Assembly: GCF_003067705.1 (NCBI RefSeq)
Contig: NZ_QANL01000003.1
Coordinates: 1-64,000, forward strand
Origin: Planctomonas deserti
GTDB taxonomy: Bacteria; Actinomycetota; Actinomycetes; Actinomycetales; Microbacteriaceae
Length of the DNA stretch: 64,000 nucleotides
Direction of reading: 5' to 3'
The notes under the pieces were generated by a model, which searched no databases, had not been told where the DNA came from, and worked only from the letters and a program-made list of their open reading frames with translations. Position numbers and translations under genes: made by a program. Positions 10,620-19,364 of the stretch are shown here, in pieces. The first letter of the stretch is position 1. Every line of letters starts with the position of its first letter.

Positions 10620-11006
10620 TCACGCCTGCTGCGGCACCGCCTGCTGCGGCACCATCTGCTGCAGCGCCCAGCCGTTGCCGTCCGGGTCGGTGAAGAACAC
10701 GAAGCGGCCCCACGGATACTCCTCCACGCCGCGAGCCTCGACGCCGAGCTCCCGCAGCTCCGCCAGCGCGCGGTCGGCGTCGGCGACGACGCACTGCAGC
10801 CCCTCGACGGACCCGGGTGTCATCTGGCTCATGTTGGTGTCCAGCACTATGGAACAGGCCGAGCCCGGAGGCGTCAGCTGCACGAAGCGCAGGTCCTCGT
10901 TGACCCGGACGTCGTGGTCAGCGGTGAAGCCGATCTTCACGTAGAACTCCTTCGCCCTGTCGATGTCCGCCACGGGCACCGCGATGAGCTCGAGCTTCCA
11001 GTCCAT
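10620..11006 (-). CDS. VOC (glyoxalase/bleomycin-resistance fold) protein
   Basis: The 128-residue product starts MDWKLELIAVPVADIDRAK, a typical VOC opening, followed by FYVKIGFTADHDVRV and VFFTDPDGNGWALQQ with the metal-binding Glu/Gln pattern of the family. VOC proteins include dioxygenases, lyases and binding proteins, so activity is open. The end carries a duplicated VPQQA. It is divergent from a WYL regulator with a palindrome between them, which suggests it is that regulator's target. Confidence 0.85.
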   Translation of the reverse strand: MDWKLELIAVPVADIDRAKEFYVKIGFTADHDVRVNEDLRFVQLTPPGSACSIVLDTNMSQMTPGSVEGLQCVVADADRALAELRELGVEARGVEEYPWGRFVFFTDPDGNGWALQQMVPQQAVPQQA

Positions 11007-11094
11007 GCTTTTTCCGTCCCTTCCCGGTGGGGTCGTGCCGATGCGCCGCGCACCGGCGGCTCCGGCCGCCACCGCCATCACGATAGGAACGATT

Positions 11095-11113
11095 CAGGAC
11101 GGTTCTCGTCCTG
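11095..11113. promoter_or_regulatory. Inverted repeat in VOC/WYL divergent promoter
   Basis: CAGGACG (11095-11101) and CGTCCTG (11107-11113) form a perfect 7-bp inverted repeat with 5-bp spacer, 22 bp before the WYL regulator's ATG. Its place between two divergent genes makes it a likely operator of the regulator. TATTCT (11124-11129) follows as the probable -10 box, 5 nt from the start. Confidence 0.5.
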
Positions 11114-11134
11114 TTTTCCGTCGTATTCTCGACC

Positions 11135-12112
11135 ATGGCCGAGACGACGTCGCGGGTGCTCGCGCTGCTCGGCGTGCTGCAGACCCACCGGCAGTGGACA
11201 GGCCCGGAACTGGCGCGGCGGCTCGGCGTCACCGAGCGGACCCTACGACGGGACGTCGAGCGCCTGCGCGGGCTGGGCTACCGGGTGGAGGCGACGCGGG
11301 GAGCGGCCGGGGGTTACCGGCTCGAGGCGGCATCCGCCCTGCCCCCGCTGCTGTTCACCGCGCAGGAGGCGGTGGCCGTCGCGGTCGGCCTGCGGCTGGC
11401 GGCGGCCCAGGGCCTCGCCGATGACGAGCAGACCACGATGTCGGCGCTCGCGAAGTTCGAGCAGGTGCTGCCCGCCGCGTTGCGGGAGCGGGTGAACGCC
11501 CTCGCGGGCGCGGTCACGGCGCAACCCGGCCGTCGGGCGCCCGTGTCGCCAGACCTGCTCGGCGCGCTCGCCCTCGCGTGCCGCGACCACGAGCGGATCC
11601 GCTTCCACTATCTCGCGGCGACGGGGGAGGAGACGCGCCGGCTCGTCGAGCCGCACGCGCTGGTGGCCGCCCAGCGCGACTGGTGTCTGGTGTGCTGGGA
11701 CCTGCACCGGGAGGACTGGCGCACGTTCCGGGTCGACCGCATCCACGACCTGACCGGCACGCGACTGCGGTTCGAGCCGCGCGCGCTGCCCGCGGCCGAC
11801 GCCGCGCAGTTCCTCGCCGCCGCGACCGCGGAGCTCAGCAGGACGCACACCGCCTGGGTGGTGATGGACCTACCCCTGGATCGCATGCGGGAGCGGTTCG
11901 GGCCGTGGGCGGCCGGAGCCCAGGCGGACGGGGAGGGGCGCACGCGATGGCCGATCGGCGGTCGCAGCACCCAGGAGCTGCTCGATGCCCTCGTCTGGGT
12001 GCCCGAGGGGGTGCGCTACGAGGTCGAGGGCTCGCCCGAGCTCGTTGCGGCTCTGCGGGAGACCGCGAGCCGCATGCTCGACGCGGCGGACCGGTCGTCG
12101 GTCCAGCGCTAG
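11135..12112 (+). CDS. HTH/WYL-domain transcriptional regulator
   Basis: The 325-residue protein has an N-terminal winged helix-turn-helix (residues about 5-60, WTGPELARRLGVTERTLRRD) followed by a WYL domain (about 140-230, with EPHALVAAQRDWCLVCW and FRVDRIHDL) and a C-terminal extension. WYL domains bind small ligands or nucleic acid and these one-component regulators commonly control the adjacent divergent gene, here the VOC protein. Its stop overlaps that of the membrane protein on the other strand by 4 bp (CTAG). Confidence 0.9.
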   Translation: MAETTSRVLALLGVLQTHRQWTGPELARRLGVTERTLRRDVERLRGLGYRVEATRGAAGGYRLEAASALPPLLFTAQEAVAVAVGLRLAAAQGLADDEQTTMSALAKFEQVLPAALRERVNALAGAVTAQPGRRAPVSPDLLGALALACRDHERIRFHYLAATGEETRRLVEPHALVAAQRDWCLVCWDLHREDWRTFRVDRIHDLTGTRLRFEPRALPAADAAQFLAAATAELSRTHTAWVVMDLPLDRMRERFGPWAAGAQADGEGRTRWPIGGRSTQELLDALVWVPEGVRYEVEGSPELVAALRETASRMLDAADRSSVQR

Positions 12113-13344
12113 GCGGGCCAGACGAACCAGAAGAGCAGGATCGCGACCGGCTGGAGCGCGATGCAGGCGGTCAGCATCCGGCGCCGGCGCTGCGGGGTGG
12201 CCGACAGCGCGGGCAGCCCGAGCAGGGGGGAGAGCGGCAGGAGCATGCGGAAGAGGCTCTGCTGCGGCAGGAAGACCGCCACGAGGTAGGCGACGTAGCT
12301 GATCGTGTACAGGTGCAGGTCGAGGCCGAGGAGGCGCACCTGGCGGCCGGACAGCCACAGGATGGCGCCGAAGAGCACCGCGGTCACCATCACGACGCCG
12401 AACGCCCCGAGGTAGTGGCCGGCCATGAGGAACCACGGCGTGAAGGGCACGAAGCCCACGTCGCCGACGTAGTCGCGCCACCACGCCATCTCCGTGTCGA
12501 AGTACGCGCTCCGGCTGCCGGTCACCGCCGTGGCCACCAGGGGCCAGGCGAAGCCGGCGATCGTGATGACGATGCCCGCCGCGATCGCGGCGACGCGCTC
12601 CGCGTGCGGGAACGGCGCTTTGTCGCGCCCCGCGAGGCGGAACAGGAAGTGCAGGCCGAGCGCGGCGGACACCGCAAGCGCGCCGGGGTGGGCGAAGGCG
12701 GCGCCGACGCCGAGCGGGATCATGAGCCAGTACCGGCGCGCGGACATCGCGGCGACGCTGCAGAACATGAAGAACAGGAAGACGCTCTCGGCGTAGGCGA
12801 TCTGCAGCACGAACGACATCGGGCCGAAGCAGAAGAACATGGCGCCCCAGAAGGCGCTGGTGCGCCCGACGCTCGGCAGGAGCAGTCGGTAGAGCGCGAC
12901 CGTCGCGGCCGCGCCGAAGATCGTGGAGATGACCGCACCGCTGAGCGCGAAGTCCCAGCCGGTGAGGGCCGACACCGGCCGCACCATCAACGGGAAGAGC
13001 GGCAGGAAGGCCCAGGGGTTCTTCTGGACGTTGCCGTCGTCACCACGGGGGAGCTCAGTCGGGTACCCGTCGACGGCGATGGTGCCGTAGTGCACGCCGT
13101 CCCAGGAGGCGAGGAACCGGGCGAAGCTGGGCACCCAGTCGAAGCTAGCGAAGTCCCAGCCGAGTGCCCGGGCGAGCCCGTGCACCGCTGCGAGGAACGC
13201 CGTCGTCAGCAGGCGGGATGCGGCGTAGGCGGCGAGGACCAGTGCCCACATGGGCACGAGGTAGCCCCGCAGGGTGACCGCGTCGGTCGACCGGCGACGT
13301 ACCGTTGTGACCGCCCGCGCGGCGGTGAGCTGCGTGGGCGTCAT
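12109..13344 (-). CDS. GT-C type membrane protein (PIG-V-like mannosyltransferase)
   Basis: The 411-residue product has about ten hydrophobic segments. The motif SWDGVHYGTIAVDGYP after the first helix, followed by NPWAFLPLFPL, is characteristic of the PIG-V/GT76-like membrane glycosyltransferases of actinobacteria, in which an acidic residue of the first extracytoplasmic loop is catalytic. Its likely donor is a polyprenyl-phosphate sugar, but donor and acceptor are unknown. A GGATCCG/CGGATCC inverted repeat (13355-13361, 13374-13380) lies just upstream of the ATG. It is convergent with the WYL regulator. Confidence 0.75.
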   Translation of the reverse strand: MTPTQLTAARAVTTVRRRSTDAVTLRGYLVPMWALVLAAYAASRLLTTAFLAAVHGLARALGWDFASFDWVPSFARFLASWDGVHYGTIAVDGYPTELPRGDDGNVQKNPWAFLPLFPLMVRPVSALTGWDFALSGAVISTIFGAAATVALYRLLLPSVGRTSAFWGAMFFCFGPMSFVLQIAYAESVFLFFMFCSVAAMSARRYWLMIPLGVGAAFAHPGALAVSAALGLHFLFRLAGRDKAPFPHAERVAAIAAGIVITIAGFAWPLVATAVTGSRSAYFDTEMAWWRDYVGDVGFVPFTPWFLMAGHYLGAFGVVMVTAVLFGAILWLSGRQVRLLGLDLHLYTISYVAYLVAVFLPQQSLFRMLLPLSPLLGLPALSATPQRRRRMLTACIALQPVAILLFWFVWPA

Positions 13345-13530
13345 CGCGTGTGGGGGATCCGGCGGATAGTCATCGGATCCGATTCAAACACGGGTTTTCC
13401 CGGTCCGCCGGTTATTGAACCCCCCAATACGCGGGTCGCGCGCGCCCCAGTTTCTGCCCCCGCCGCGCCCCACTTTCCGGGGCGAGTGCGTCTCGGCGGC
13501 TTCGGGGTGCGCGCCTAGCGCGCCCGGCGA

Positions 13531-13767
13531 CTAGGCGTCGTCGCCGACCGCCTCGTCCGAGATCCACGTGTACTCGTACAGCGACGGTCCGCCGACCGTC
13601 TCGCTCAGCTCGTACGTGGCGACCCGGCGCTGGCCGTCGGTGGCGACGTACGACTCGCGGATGGCTGGGGCGGGCTTCCCGTCGAGGAAGGGGTGCGGGC
13701 CGGTGATGCGTCCCTCCGCCTCCCGTCCCTTCTTGGCGAGGAAGGCGGTGTAAGTCTCGTCAGCCAT
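13531..13767 (-). CDS. Small conserved-looking protein, unknown function
   Basis: The 78-residue product (MADETYTAFLAKKGREAEGR) is hydrophilic with mixed charge and a plausible beta-rich C-terminal half. No family is recognised. It is supported by a TAGGGT -10 box (13774-13779, minus strand) exactly 6 nt from the ATG, the same leaderless layout seen at other genes here. Confidence 0.7.
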   Translation of the reverse strand: MADETYTAFLAKKGREAEGRITGPHPFLDGKPAPAIRESYVATDGQRRVATYELSETVGGPSLYEYTWISDEAVGDDA

Positions 13768-13773
13768 GCGAAA

Positions 13774-13779
13774 ACCCTA
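13774..13779 (-). promoter_or_regulatory. -10 box TAGGGT of the 78-residue gene
   Basis: The hexamer ends 6 nt before the ATG at 13767 and no ribosome binding site is present, so a leaderless transcript is likely. Confidence 0.55.
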
Positions 13780-13796
13780 TCCGTGCCGCCTCTGAG

Positions 13797-14146
13797 CCCG
13801 TACGGTCGCTGAGCCACGACGGTCGCAGCGCCCGTACGGTCGCTGAGCTTGTCGAAGCGACGTGAGGTGCGTCGCGTCCCTTCGACAGGCTCAGGGACCG
13901 GAGTTGGTGCCGTTGCGCGGTCTTGGTCGTCCTCGAGAGCTTCGCGAGCAGCGATGGAGTCCGGGTGGTGCGGCTGCCGAGTCCGAGTTGCGTCCCGCAC
14001 AGGGCCGCGGAGTTGGTTTTTGAGAGCTTCGCAAGCAGCGATGGGATGCGGGCGGTGCGGCCGCCGGGACCCGCGGGCGCTCCGCACACGGTCGCTGAGC
14101 TTGTCGGAGTGGGGCGCGTCGTGTCCCTTCGACAGGCTCAGGGACC
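13797..14146. repeat. Composite REP-like repeat field beside first DUF222 gene
   Basis: No gene is seen in this 350-bp stretch. It holds REP-like palindromes of both arm types: GTCGCT/AGCGAC at 13838-13862 and (decayed) 14090-14114, and inverted GTCCCT/AGGGAC copies at 13875-13899 and 14122-14146, plus a truncated copy at about 13806. Between them two copies of a spacer (GAGAGCTTCGCRAGCAGCGATG, here written in degenerate form by position: about 13939-13960 and 14020-14041) recur. The same composite unit forms the tandem array at 37300-37850, also directly behind a DUF222 gene. Confidence 0.8.
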
Positions 14147-14182
14147 GTGAGGAAGCGGCGCCAGGCAACATCGTGAGCATGA

Positions 14183-15637
14183 TCACCCACCGGTTGGGGT
14201 GGGCTCGAGCGGGTGGACAGGGGGTCGGAGGCGGTGTCGGCGGGCGTTCCAGTCCTGGACCGCCCTGCTCTTCGTCGCCAGGTGCCGCGCTTCACGGGTC
14301 GGGCCGATCGACTGCGGCGGGAGCAGCAGGTACTTCCCGCCAATTCGGGTGATGTCGCAGCCGTTGTTGTGGAGGAGCAGGTGGTGGTGCTTGCAGAGCA
14401 GGACTCCGTCGGCGATGTCGGTTTTGCCGTGGTCTCTCTTCCACTGGTTGATGTGGTGGGCTTCGCACCAGGACGGCGGCCTATCGCAGCCGGGCCACAT
14501 GCAGCCGCCATCCCTCACGGCTAGTCCGATGCGCTGGCGGGTGGTGAAAAGGCGCTGTTCCCGTCCGACATTGACGCACTGGCCGTCGTCGTCGAGGACC
14601 ACCGCGACCGTTCCCGTGCTGCACACCTCGCGCCGGATGGTGGTGATCGAGACCGCTTCGCCGGTGTCCTGGATCGAGCCGTGGCCTTCGCCGGAGTCGA
14701 GGCTCTCCTTGGTCACGATCACCCGGACCGCGGGTCGCCTGGACCCGTACACCTGTCCTGGGTCGGCGTCCGCGCCGATGCGCAGCAGTTCAAGGAACCC
14801 GTCGGCCGCGAGCCGCTCGGTCGGCCGAGGGTCGTTGAGGATCGCGTCGATCCGCTCTCGGTCCTCTTCCTTCACGAACCGTGGTCCGCCACGGCGGGGG
14901 TTGGTCAGCTCGTCGAGTACAGACAGGAGGAAGGCGCCGGGTTCAGGGGCGTAGAGGAACTTGCCCTCCACCATCCCGTCCGGTCGCTTCCATGCCTTCA
15001 GGTGCTGCTGCTCCAGCTGCGCCTTCTCGCGATCCGCGACCTCGGTGTCGTCCAGGTCGTCGCGCAACTGCCGCGCGCGGCGGTGCAGTTGACCCGCGGT
15101 AAGGGTCGCCGCGTCTTCGACTAACTCGACCGCGGCCTCGGACAGCGCTTTGGCCAGTACCGCGTCCGTCGGCAGTCCCAGCCCGGCCCGGATCGCGTCG
15201 GCCTGCGCGATCGACAACTTCCCGTCGGTGACGGCGTGTGCGATCGGCGCCTGCCAAGGGGTGGGCGGCGCCGGGAGTTCGGGGTGCTCGCGCTGGAGGG
15301 TCTCCACCGCGTCCGTTTCGGCGAGCATCTTGCCCACCTCCACGATCGAGACGGCGCCACCCTTGGTGGTCCCGGTGATCGCCTCCACCATCGCTTGCGG
15401 GGTGCGGTAGCCCTCCTCTTGGGCGAGGCCGGCGGATCCGAGGTCGGTGCTCGAGCGGCGATTCAATTCGCCGGCGATCCAGGCGGAGAAGGTGTCGCAG
15501 CACTGCTTGAGGTCGGCGATAGCGTGCAACGCGTCGAGCAGATCCTGCTTGGCGAGCGTGACATAAGCAGCGGGGGAGGAGCCCAGGCGCGCGACCGCAT
15601 CCGCTGTGCGGAGGAGCGTCGCTGCCGGGGTTCCCAT
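14183..15637 (-). CDS. DUF222/HNH endonuclease domain protein (13E12 family), copy 1
   Basis: The 484-residue protein has the helical DUF222 region (residues about 20-330) and a C-terminal HNH nuclease motif: CMWPGCDRPPSWCEAHHIN, then LLCKHHHLLLHNNG. The CxxC/HH/CxxH pattern supplies zinc and catalytic residues. DNA cleavage is expected from the motif; the biological role of the family is unclear. It is the near twin of 37894-39354: by hand count about 28 substitutions over the first 466 residues, with unrelated last 18 residues. The ATG at 15637 is 7 nt from TAGAAT, so it is probably leaderless, and a LexA-like box overlaps the promoter. REP-like palindromes flank it 36 bp after the stop and 97 bp before the start. 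Confidence 0.93.
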   Translation of the reverse strand: MGTPAATLLRTADAVARLGSSPAAYVTLAKQDLLDALHAIADLKQCCDTFSAWIAGELNRRSSTDLGSAGLAQEEGYRTPQAMVEAITGTTKGGAVSIVEVGKMLAETDAVETLQREHPELPAPPTPWQAPIAHAVTDGKLSIAQADAIRAGLGLPTDAVLAKALSEAAVELVEDAATLTAGQLHRRARQLRDDLDDTEVADREKAQLEQQHLKAWKRPDGMVEGKFLYAPEPGAFLLSVLDELTNPRRGGPRFVKEEDRERIDAILNDPRPTERLAADGFLELLRIGADADPGQVYGSRRPAVRVIVTKESLDSGEGHGSIQDTGEAVSITTIRREVCSTGTVAVVLDDDGQCVNVGREQRLFTTRQRIGLAVRDGGCMWPGCDRPPSWCEAHHINQWKRDHGKTDIADGVLLCKHHHLLLHNNGCDITRIGGKYLLLPPQSIGPTREARHLATKSRAVQDWNARRHRLRPPVHPLEPTPTGG

Positions 15638-15644
15638 AGCACAC

Positions 15645-15671
15645 ATTCTAGCATGTCGAAAGTTTCTTCGA
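15645..15671 (-). promoter_or_regulatory. Leaderless promoter with LexA-like box, DUF222 copy 1
   Basis: On the minus strand TAGAAT (15645-15650) is 7 nt before the ATG. Immediately upstream TCGAA-N6-TTCGA (15656-15671) is a 16-bp inverted repeat with the outer bases and length of the actinobacterial SOS box (TCGAAC-N4-GTTCGA); only the sixth base of each arm differs. It is conserved in copy 2. A repressor bound there would block the promoter. Confidence 0.6.
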
Positions 15672-15734
15672 TGAGGAACTTTCGCTCCTGTGGAGAACTC
15701 GCTTGCCCGCTGGGTCCGGGGTCGTACCGACCAG

Positions 15735-15759
15735 CGTCCCTTCGACAAGCTCAGGGACA
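15735..15759. repeat. REP-like palindrome upstream of DUF222 copy 1
   Basis: One inverted copy (CGTCCCTTCGACAAGC...) lies 97 bp upstream of the DUF222 start and 105 bp upstream of the DMT gene. In the sense of the DUF222 gene it has the same orientation as the copy behind the gene. Confidence 0.8.
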
Positions 15760-15863
15760 GTGTCGCCGGGTCCGTGCCGGCGCCCCACGAACCTCACCCA
15801 CTCCCACCGCACCCACCGCACGGGCACACGCCCGGTAGCGTGGGCGGCGGACGGGGGAGGGTC

Positions 15864-16802
15864 ATGAAGGCGGTCGTCGCGCTCGTGCTCGCCACGCTCA
15901 TGTGGGCGGGCAACTACGTGGTGGGTGGCATCGCTGTGCAGTCCATGACACCGGTCGAACTCACCTGGTTCCGCTGGCTGCTGGCCGCGGTCCCGCTGCT
16001 CGTGCTCGCGCAGGTCATCGAGCGGCCGCGGTGGCGGGCCGTGCTCGCGGAGTGGCCCCGCCTCCTGATCCTCGCCGTCCTCGGCGTCCTCGGCTACACC
16101 CTCCTGCTCTACTCGGCGCTCCAGTTCACGACGCCGCTGTCGGCGTCGCTCATCAACGCCGCGAATCCCGCCGTCATGGCCGTGCTGGCCGCGATCCTGC
16201 TGCGCGAACGGATCGACTGGCGCGGCGCACTGGGGCTCCTCCTCGGGCTCGTCGGCGTGATCCTCCTGATCACGGACGGGGCGGTGTCGACGGTGTTCTC
16301 GGCCGGGCTGAACCCGGGCGACCTGCTGATGATCGGCGCCATCCTCGTCTGGAGCCTGTACACGATCCTCGGCCGCGGCCTCAGCGCGCCGCCCATCACG
16401 GCGACGGCGGTGCAGGCCGTGCTCACCGTCGTGTTGCTCGCGCCCGTGGCCCTCGGGACCGGCGCCCAGTGGCCGGATCGCGGCGACACTGTCGCCGCAC
16501 TGCTGTTCATCGCCGTCTTCCCCTCGATCGGCGCATACGCGCTCTGGAACCTCGCCCTCACCCGCATCCCGCCCGGTCGCGCAGGACTCTTCCTCAACCT
16601 CATCACCGTGTTCACGGTCCTCATCTCCGTGCTGATGGGATCCCGCCTCACCGGGACCGACATCGTCGGCGGCCTGCTCGTCTTCGCGGGGGTCGGCCTC
16701 AGCTCGCTCCGCCGGCGACCGAACCGGCGACCGCCGGCTGACCCCGGCGACCCTGACGACACCTCCCGGCAACAGCAAGCGAGCACCGCCTCCCCTGCGT
16801 AG
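15864..16802 (+). CDS. DMT superfamily (EamA) transporter
   Basis: The 312-residue protein has ten hydrophobic segments arranged as two EamA repeats of five; WAGNYVVGGIAVQSM and the TPLSASLINAANPAVMAVLAA region are typical, and the second repeat contains LFLNLITVFTVLISVL. Members export amino acids or other metabolites from the cytoplasm; substrate is not predictable. The ATG at 15864 is set by GGGGGAGGG just upstream; an in-frame extension to 15690 runs through the REP-like repeat. Confidence 0.88.
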   Translation: MKAVVALVLATLMWAGNYVVGGIAVQSMTPVELTWFRWLLAAVPLLVLAQVIERPRWRAVLAEWPRLLILAVLGVLGYTLLLYSALQFTTPLSASLINAANPAVMAVLAAILLRERIDWRGALGLLLGLVGVILLITDGAVSTVFSAGLNPGDLLMIGAILVWSLYTILGRGLSAPPITATAVQAVLTVVLLAPVALGTGAQWPDRGDTVAALLFIAVFPSIGAYALWNLALTRIPPGRAGLFLNLITVFTVLISVLMGSRLTGTDIVGGLLVFAGVGLSSLRRRPNRRPPADPGDPDDTSRQQQASTASPA

Positions 16803-16858
16803 TCTCGATCCACCGTTTCGTGCGGGGTCGTGGCGACCCCCTCAGGGAGGAGACTGCG

Positions 16859-17569
16859 ATGAAGTCGGTTGCTGAGCAGAGCGTCGAGGAACTCGGGGGC
16901 CGCATCAGCGTCCTCGCCCGCCAGAAGCGCGATCACGTCAAGCTCAACCGCCTCCTCGAGGAGCTGCACCGCACAACGGGCCGGGATCAGGAGCGCGTGC
17001 TCCTGCGCATCTACCGCCTCGTCTTCCCGCACGCCTTCGCGGAGGAGTCGGTGCTCTGGCCCGTGATGCGCCGGACCCTTGCCGACGGGCAGGAACTCAC
17101 GCTCGAGATCGAGCGGGAGCATCAGGAGGTCAACGAGCTGGTGACCCGGCTCGAGGGGATTCCGCGGGACTCGCCGGAGCGCGGCCCGATCCTGAACCGG
17201 CTCACCGAGGTGCTGCGCGAGGACGTGCGGGACGAGGAGGACGAGCTGTTCCCGCGCCTGCAGTCGCGCGTGGACCGCCGGGAGCTGCGCCGCCTCGGCC
17301 TGCTCTGGGAGGTCGTGCGCCGGGTCGCGCCGACGCGCGCGCACCCCATCGTCGCCCGCAGGCCCCCGGGGAACGTCGTGGCCGCCCTACCCCTCTCGGT
17401 GCTCGACCGCCTGCGCGACCTCGCCGACCTTCTCGTCCAGCGGGGTCCCGCCCGCGTGGCGCCCGCGGCGGGCACGGCCGGTCGAGGGCTCGCCCGCGCG
17501 GCCCACGCCGTCGAGCGCCTGCCGATCATGCGCCGGGGCGAGGATCCGTCCACCCGCTTCCCGGGCTGA
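16859..17569 (+). CDS. Hemerythrin HHE-domain protein
   Basis: The 236-residue protein has a hemerythrin-like four-helix region (residues about 15-150) with metal-ligand type His and Glu residues: KRDHVKLNRLLEELH, HAFAEESVLWPVM, EIEREHQEVNELV and DEEDELFPRLQ. Such domains bind a di-iron centre and sense or buffer oxygen, NO or iron. The C-terminal 80 residues are Arg/Ala-rich without a recognised domain. The ATG at 16859 follows GGGAGGAG. The preceding base run contains TAGTCT (16800-16805) as a possible -10 box. Confidence 0.88.
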   Translation: MKSVAEQSVEELGGRISVLARQKRDHVKLNRLLEELHRTTGRDQERVLLRIYRLVFPHAFAEESVLWPVMRRTLADGQELTLEIEREHQEVNELVTRLEGIPRDSPERGPILNRLTEVLREDVRDEEDELFPRLQSRVDRRELRRLGLLWEVVRRVAPTRAHPIVARRPPGNVVAALPLSVLDRLRDLADLLVQRGPARVAPAAGTAGRGLARAAHAVERLPIMRRGEDPSTRFPG

Positions 17570-17709
17570 CGGCCTGACGGAGGAAGGGCGGACCGATCGA
17601 CCCCCTCGCCCCCGCCCCCCTCGCTCCCACACCCGCCCTCGCGTCCCGACCTCCACGCCCGCAGGCGCGCTGCCGCGCACGCGACGGTGGCGACGGGACA
17701 GAATGAGGC

Positions 17710-18687
17710 ATGACCTCAGACGCACCCGCGCTTCCGATCCGCATCCTCCTCGACACCGACATGGCCATGGGCGTGCCCGGGGCGGACGTGGACGACGGCT
17801 TCGCCCTCGCGCTGGCCCTGGCCGACCCCGGCATCGTCGTCGAGCTGGTCACCAGCGTGAACGGCAACGCAGACGTGGAGAGCGGATCCTTCCTCAGCGG
17901 CGAGCTGCTCGAGCGGCTGGGCGTGCCCGAGATCCCCGTCGTGCAGGGCGCAGCGGCGCCGCTGTCCTTTCCGGACAGGCGGCGCGGCGCACCCGACGAC
18001 ATCCGCGCCCAATTCGGACGGCACACGCCCTCACCCGGCTACGCCGCCGCCGAGCTCGCCTCCCGGGCCGCCGCCGAGCCCGGCGCGCTGACCGTCGTCG
18101 CCATCGGGCCGCTGACGAACATCGCCACGGCGATCAACCTCGACCCCGACTTCGCGAGCAATGTGCGCGAGATCGTCATCATGGGCGGCGTCTACCTCGG
18201 CCAAACCAACCAGGCAGGGATGCCCGGCGAGTTCAACTTCTGGGTCGACCCCGAGGCCGCGGATGCCGTGCTCCGCTCGGGCGCACGCATCCGCCTCGTC
18301 GGGCTCGACGTCACGCTGAAGGCCCGCCTGACCCGCGAGCACGCGGAGGAACTGCAGGCCGCCTCGGGCAGCTTCGCCCCATTCGCCGGGGAGCACACGC
18401 TGCACTGGATCGACTACCTGGCCGAGGAGTCCCCGGGCGACCCGGAGGCAGCGCGGTCCTGCGCCATGCACGACCCCCTCGCCGTCGCCGCGCTGACCCG
18501 GCCGGATCTGCTCGACTGGCGCGACGCGCACGTCGAGGTCGTCACGGGCACGAGCATCGCCCGCGGGGTCGCGATCGCCGACTTCCTCGACTCCCGGGAT
18601 GCCCCGCCGGCGAACGCGTCCGTGGCGGTGGACGTTCGCGGCGACGAGTTCATCGCGCACCTCGTGGAGCGCGTCTCCTCGCTCTGA
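17710..18687 (+). CDS. Inosine/uridine-preferring nucleoside hydrolase
   Basis: These enzymes hydrolyse the N-glycosidic bond of ribonucleosides for base salvage. The 325-residue protein has the calcium/ribose-binding N terminus LLDTDMAMGVPGADVDDG (Asp15, Asp17, Asp26, Asp28, Asp29), the strand GALTVVAIGPLTNIA, the GEFNFWVDPEA block and the C-terminal CAMHDPLA with the family Asp-His pair. The N-terminal Asp motif is longer than the classic DTDxxxDD, so specificity may differ. CAGAAT lies 5 nt from GAGGC-ATG, a possible leaderless -10 box. Confidence 0.9.
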   Translation: MTSDAPALPIRILLDTDMAMGVPGADVDDGFALALALADPGIVVELVTSVNGNADVESGSFLSGELLERLGVPEIPVVQGAAAPLSFPDRRRGAPDDIRAQFGRHTPSPGYAAAELASRAAAEPGALTVVAIGPLTNIATAINLDPDFASNVREIVIMGGVYLGQTNQAGMPGEFNFWVDPEAADAVLRSGARIRLVGLDVTLKARLTREHAEELQAASGSFAPFAGEHTLHWIDYLAEESPGDPEAARSCAMHDPLAVAALTRPDLLDWRDAHVEVVTGTSIARGVAIADFLDSRDAPPANASVAVDVRGDEFIAHLVERVSSL

Positions 18688-18761
18688 CGTGCCGGCCGTT
18701 CTCGGCTCGACAGGGAACGGTTCTTCGCGCCGCTTCAGCATCGACGCCGCATAGTGGAGGG

Positions 18762-19364
18762 ATGCAGATCTATTCGGCCTCCCCGCTCGCCCGCGCCCGG
18801 CAGGTGACCTCGGACGTCCTGGCCGTCGCCGCGATCGTGCTGTTCGCGACGCTGGGCATCCTCACCTCGACGCTCATCTCCGCCCTCGCCGACCTCGGGC
18901 GGGGCATCGAGGATGCGGGGCGCGGCTTCCAGACGACGATGTCCGACGCCGCCTCGACGATCGGCGACATTCCGCTCGTCGGCCGGGGCGCGGGCACGCC
19001 CTTCCGGGACGCCAGCGAGGCGGCGGCCGCGCTCGCCGCAGCCGGCCGCGATCAGCAGCAGCTCGTGCACACCCTGGCCGTGCTGGCCGGCCTGATCGTG
19101 GCCCTGGTGCCGATCGCGCTGATCGCGCGGCACTGGCTCGTGCGACGCGTCGCGTTCGCCCGGCGGGCGTCCGCCGTGCGCGTGCTCGCCGGCTCGCGGG
19201 GCGGCGTCGAGCTGCTCGCCCTCCGTGCCCTGTCCGGCGGCAGCGATCGGGACCTTCTCGCCGTCAGTCCGGACCCCGTCGCCGACTGGCGAAGCGGGAA
19301 CGCCGTCGTGGTGCGGCGGCTCGCCGACCTCGCGCTGCGCGACGCGGGCGTCGTCCGCGGGTGA
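18762..19364 (+). CDS. Two-helix membrane protein, unknown function
   Basis: The 200-residue protein has a hydrophobic segment at about 18-42, a 60-residue extracytoplasmic loop rich in Ala/Asp/Gly with FQTTMSDAASTIGDIPLVG, a second segment at about 98-120 and a cytoplasmic C-terminal tail ending ADLALRDAGVVRG. It is coupled to the next gene by a GTGA overlap at 19361-19364. No function is recognised. The ATG at 18762 follows GTGGAGGG. Confidence 0.75.
   Translation: MQIYSASPLARARQVTSDVLAVAAIVLFATLGILTSTLISALADLGRGIEDAGRGFQTTMSDAASTIGDIPLVGRGAGTPFRDASEAAAALAAAGRDQQQLVHTLAVLAGLIVALVPIALIARHWLVRRVAFARRASAVRVLAGSRGGVELLALRALSGGSDRDLLAVSPDPVADWRSGNAVVVRRLADLALRDAGVVRG

Noticed and set aside
13345-13530. 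Gap upstream of the GT-C membrane protein searched for an RNA gene
   Set aside because: Apart from a GGATCCG inverted repeat and simple GC-rich sequence, no cloverleaf or known RNA structure was found.
13797-14146. Repeat field considered as an insertion-sequence remnant
   Set aside because: No transposase fragment and no terminal inverted repeats with target duplications could be made out.
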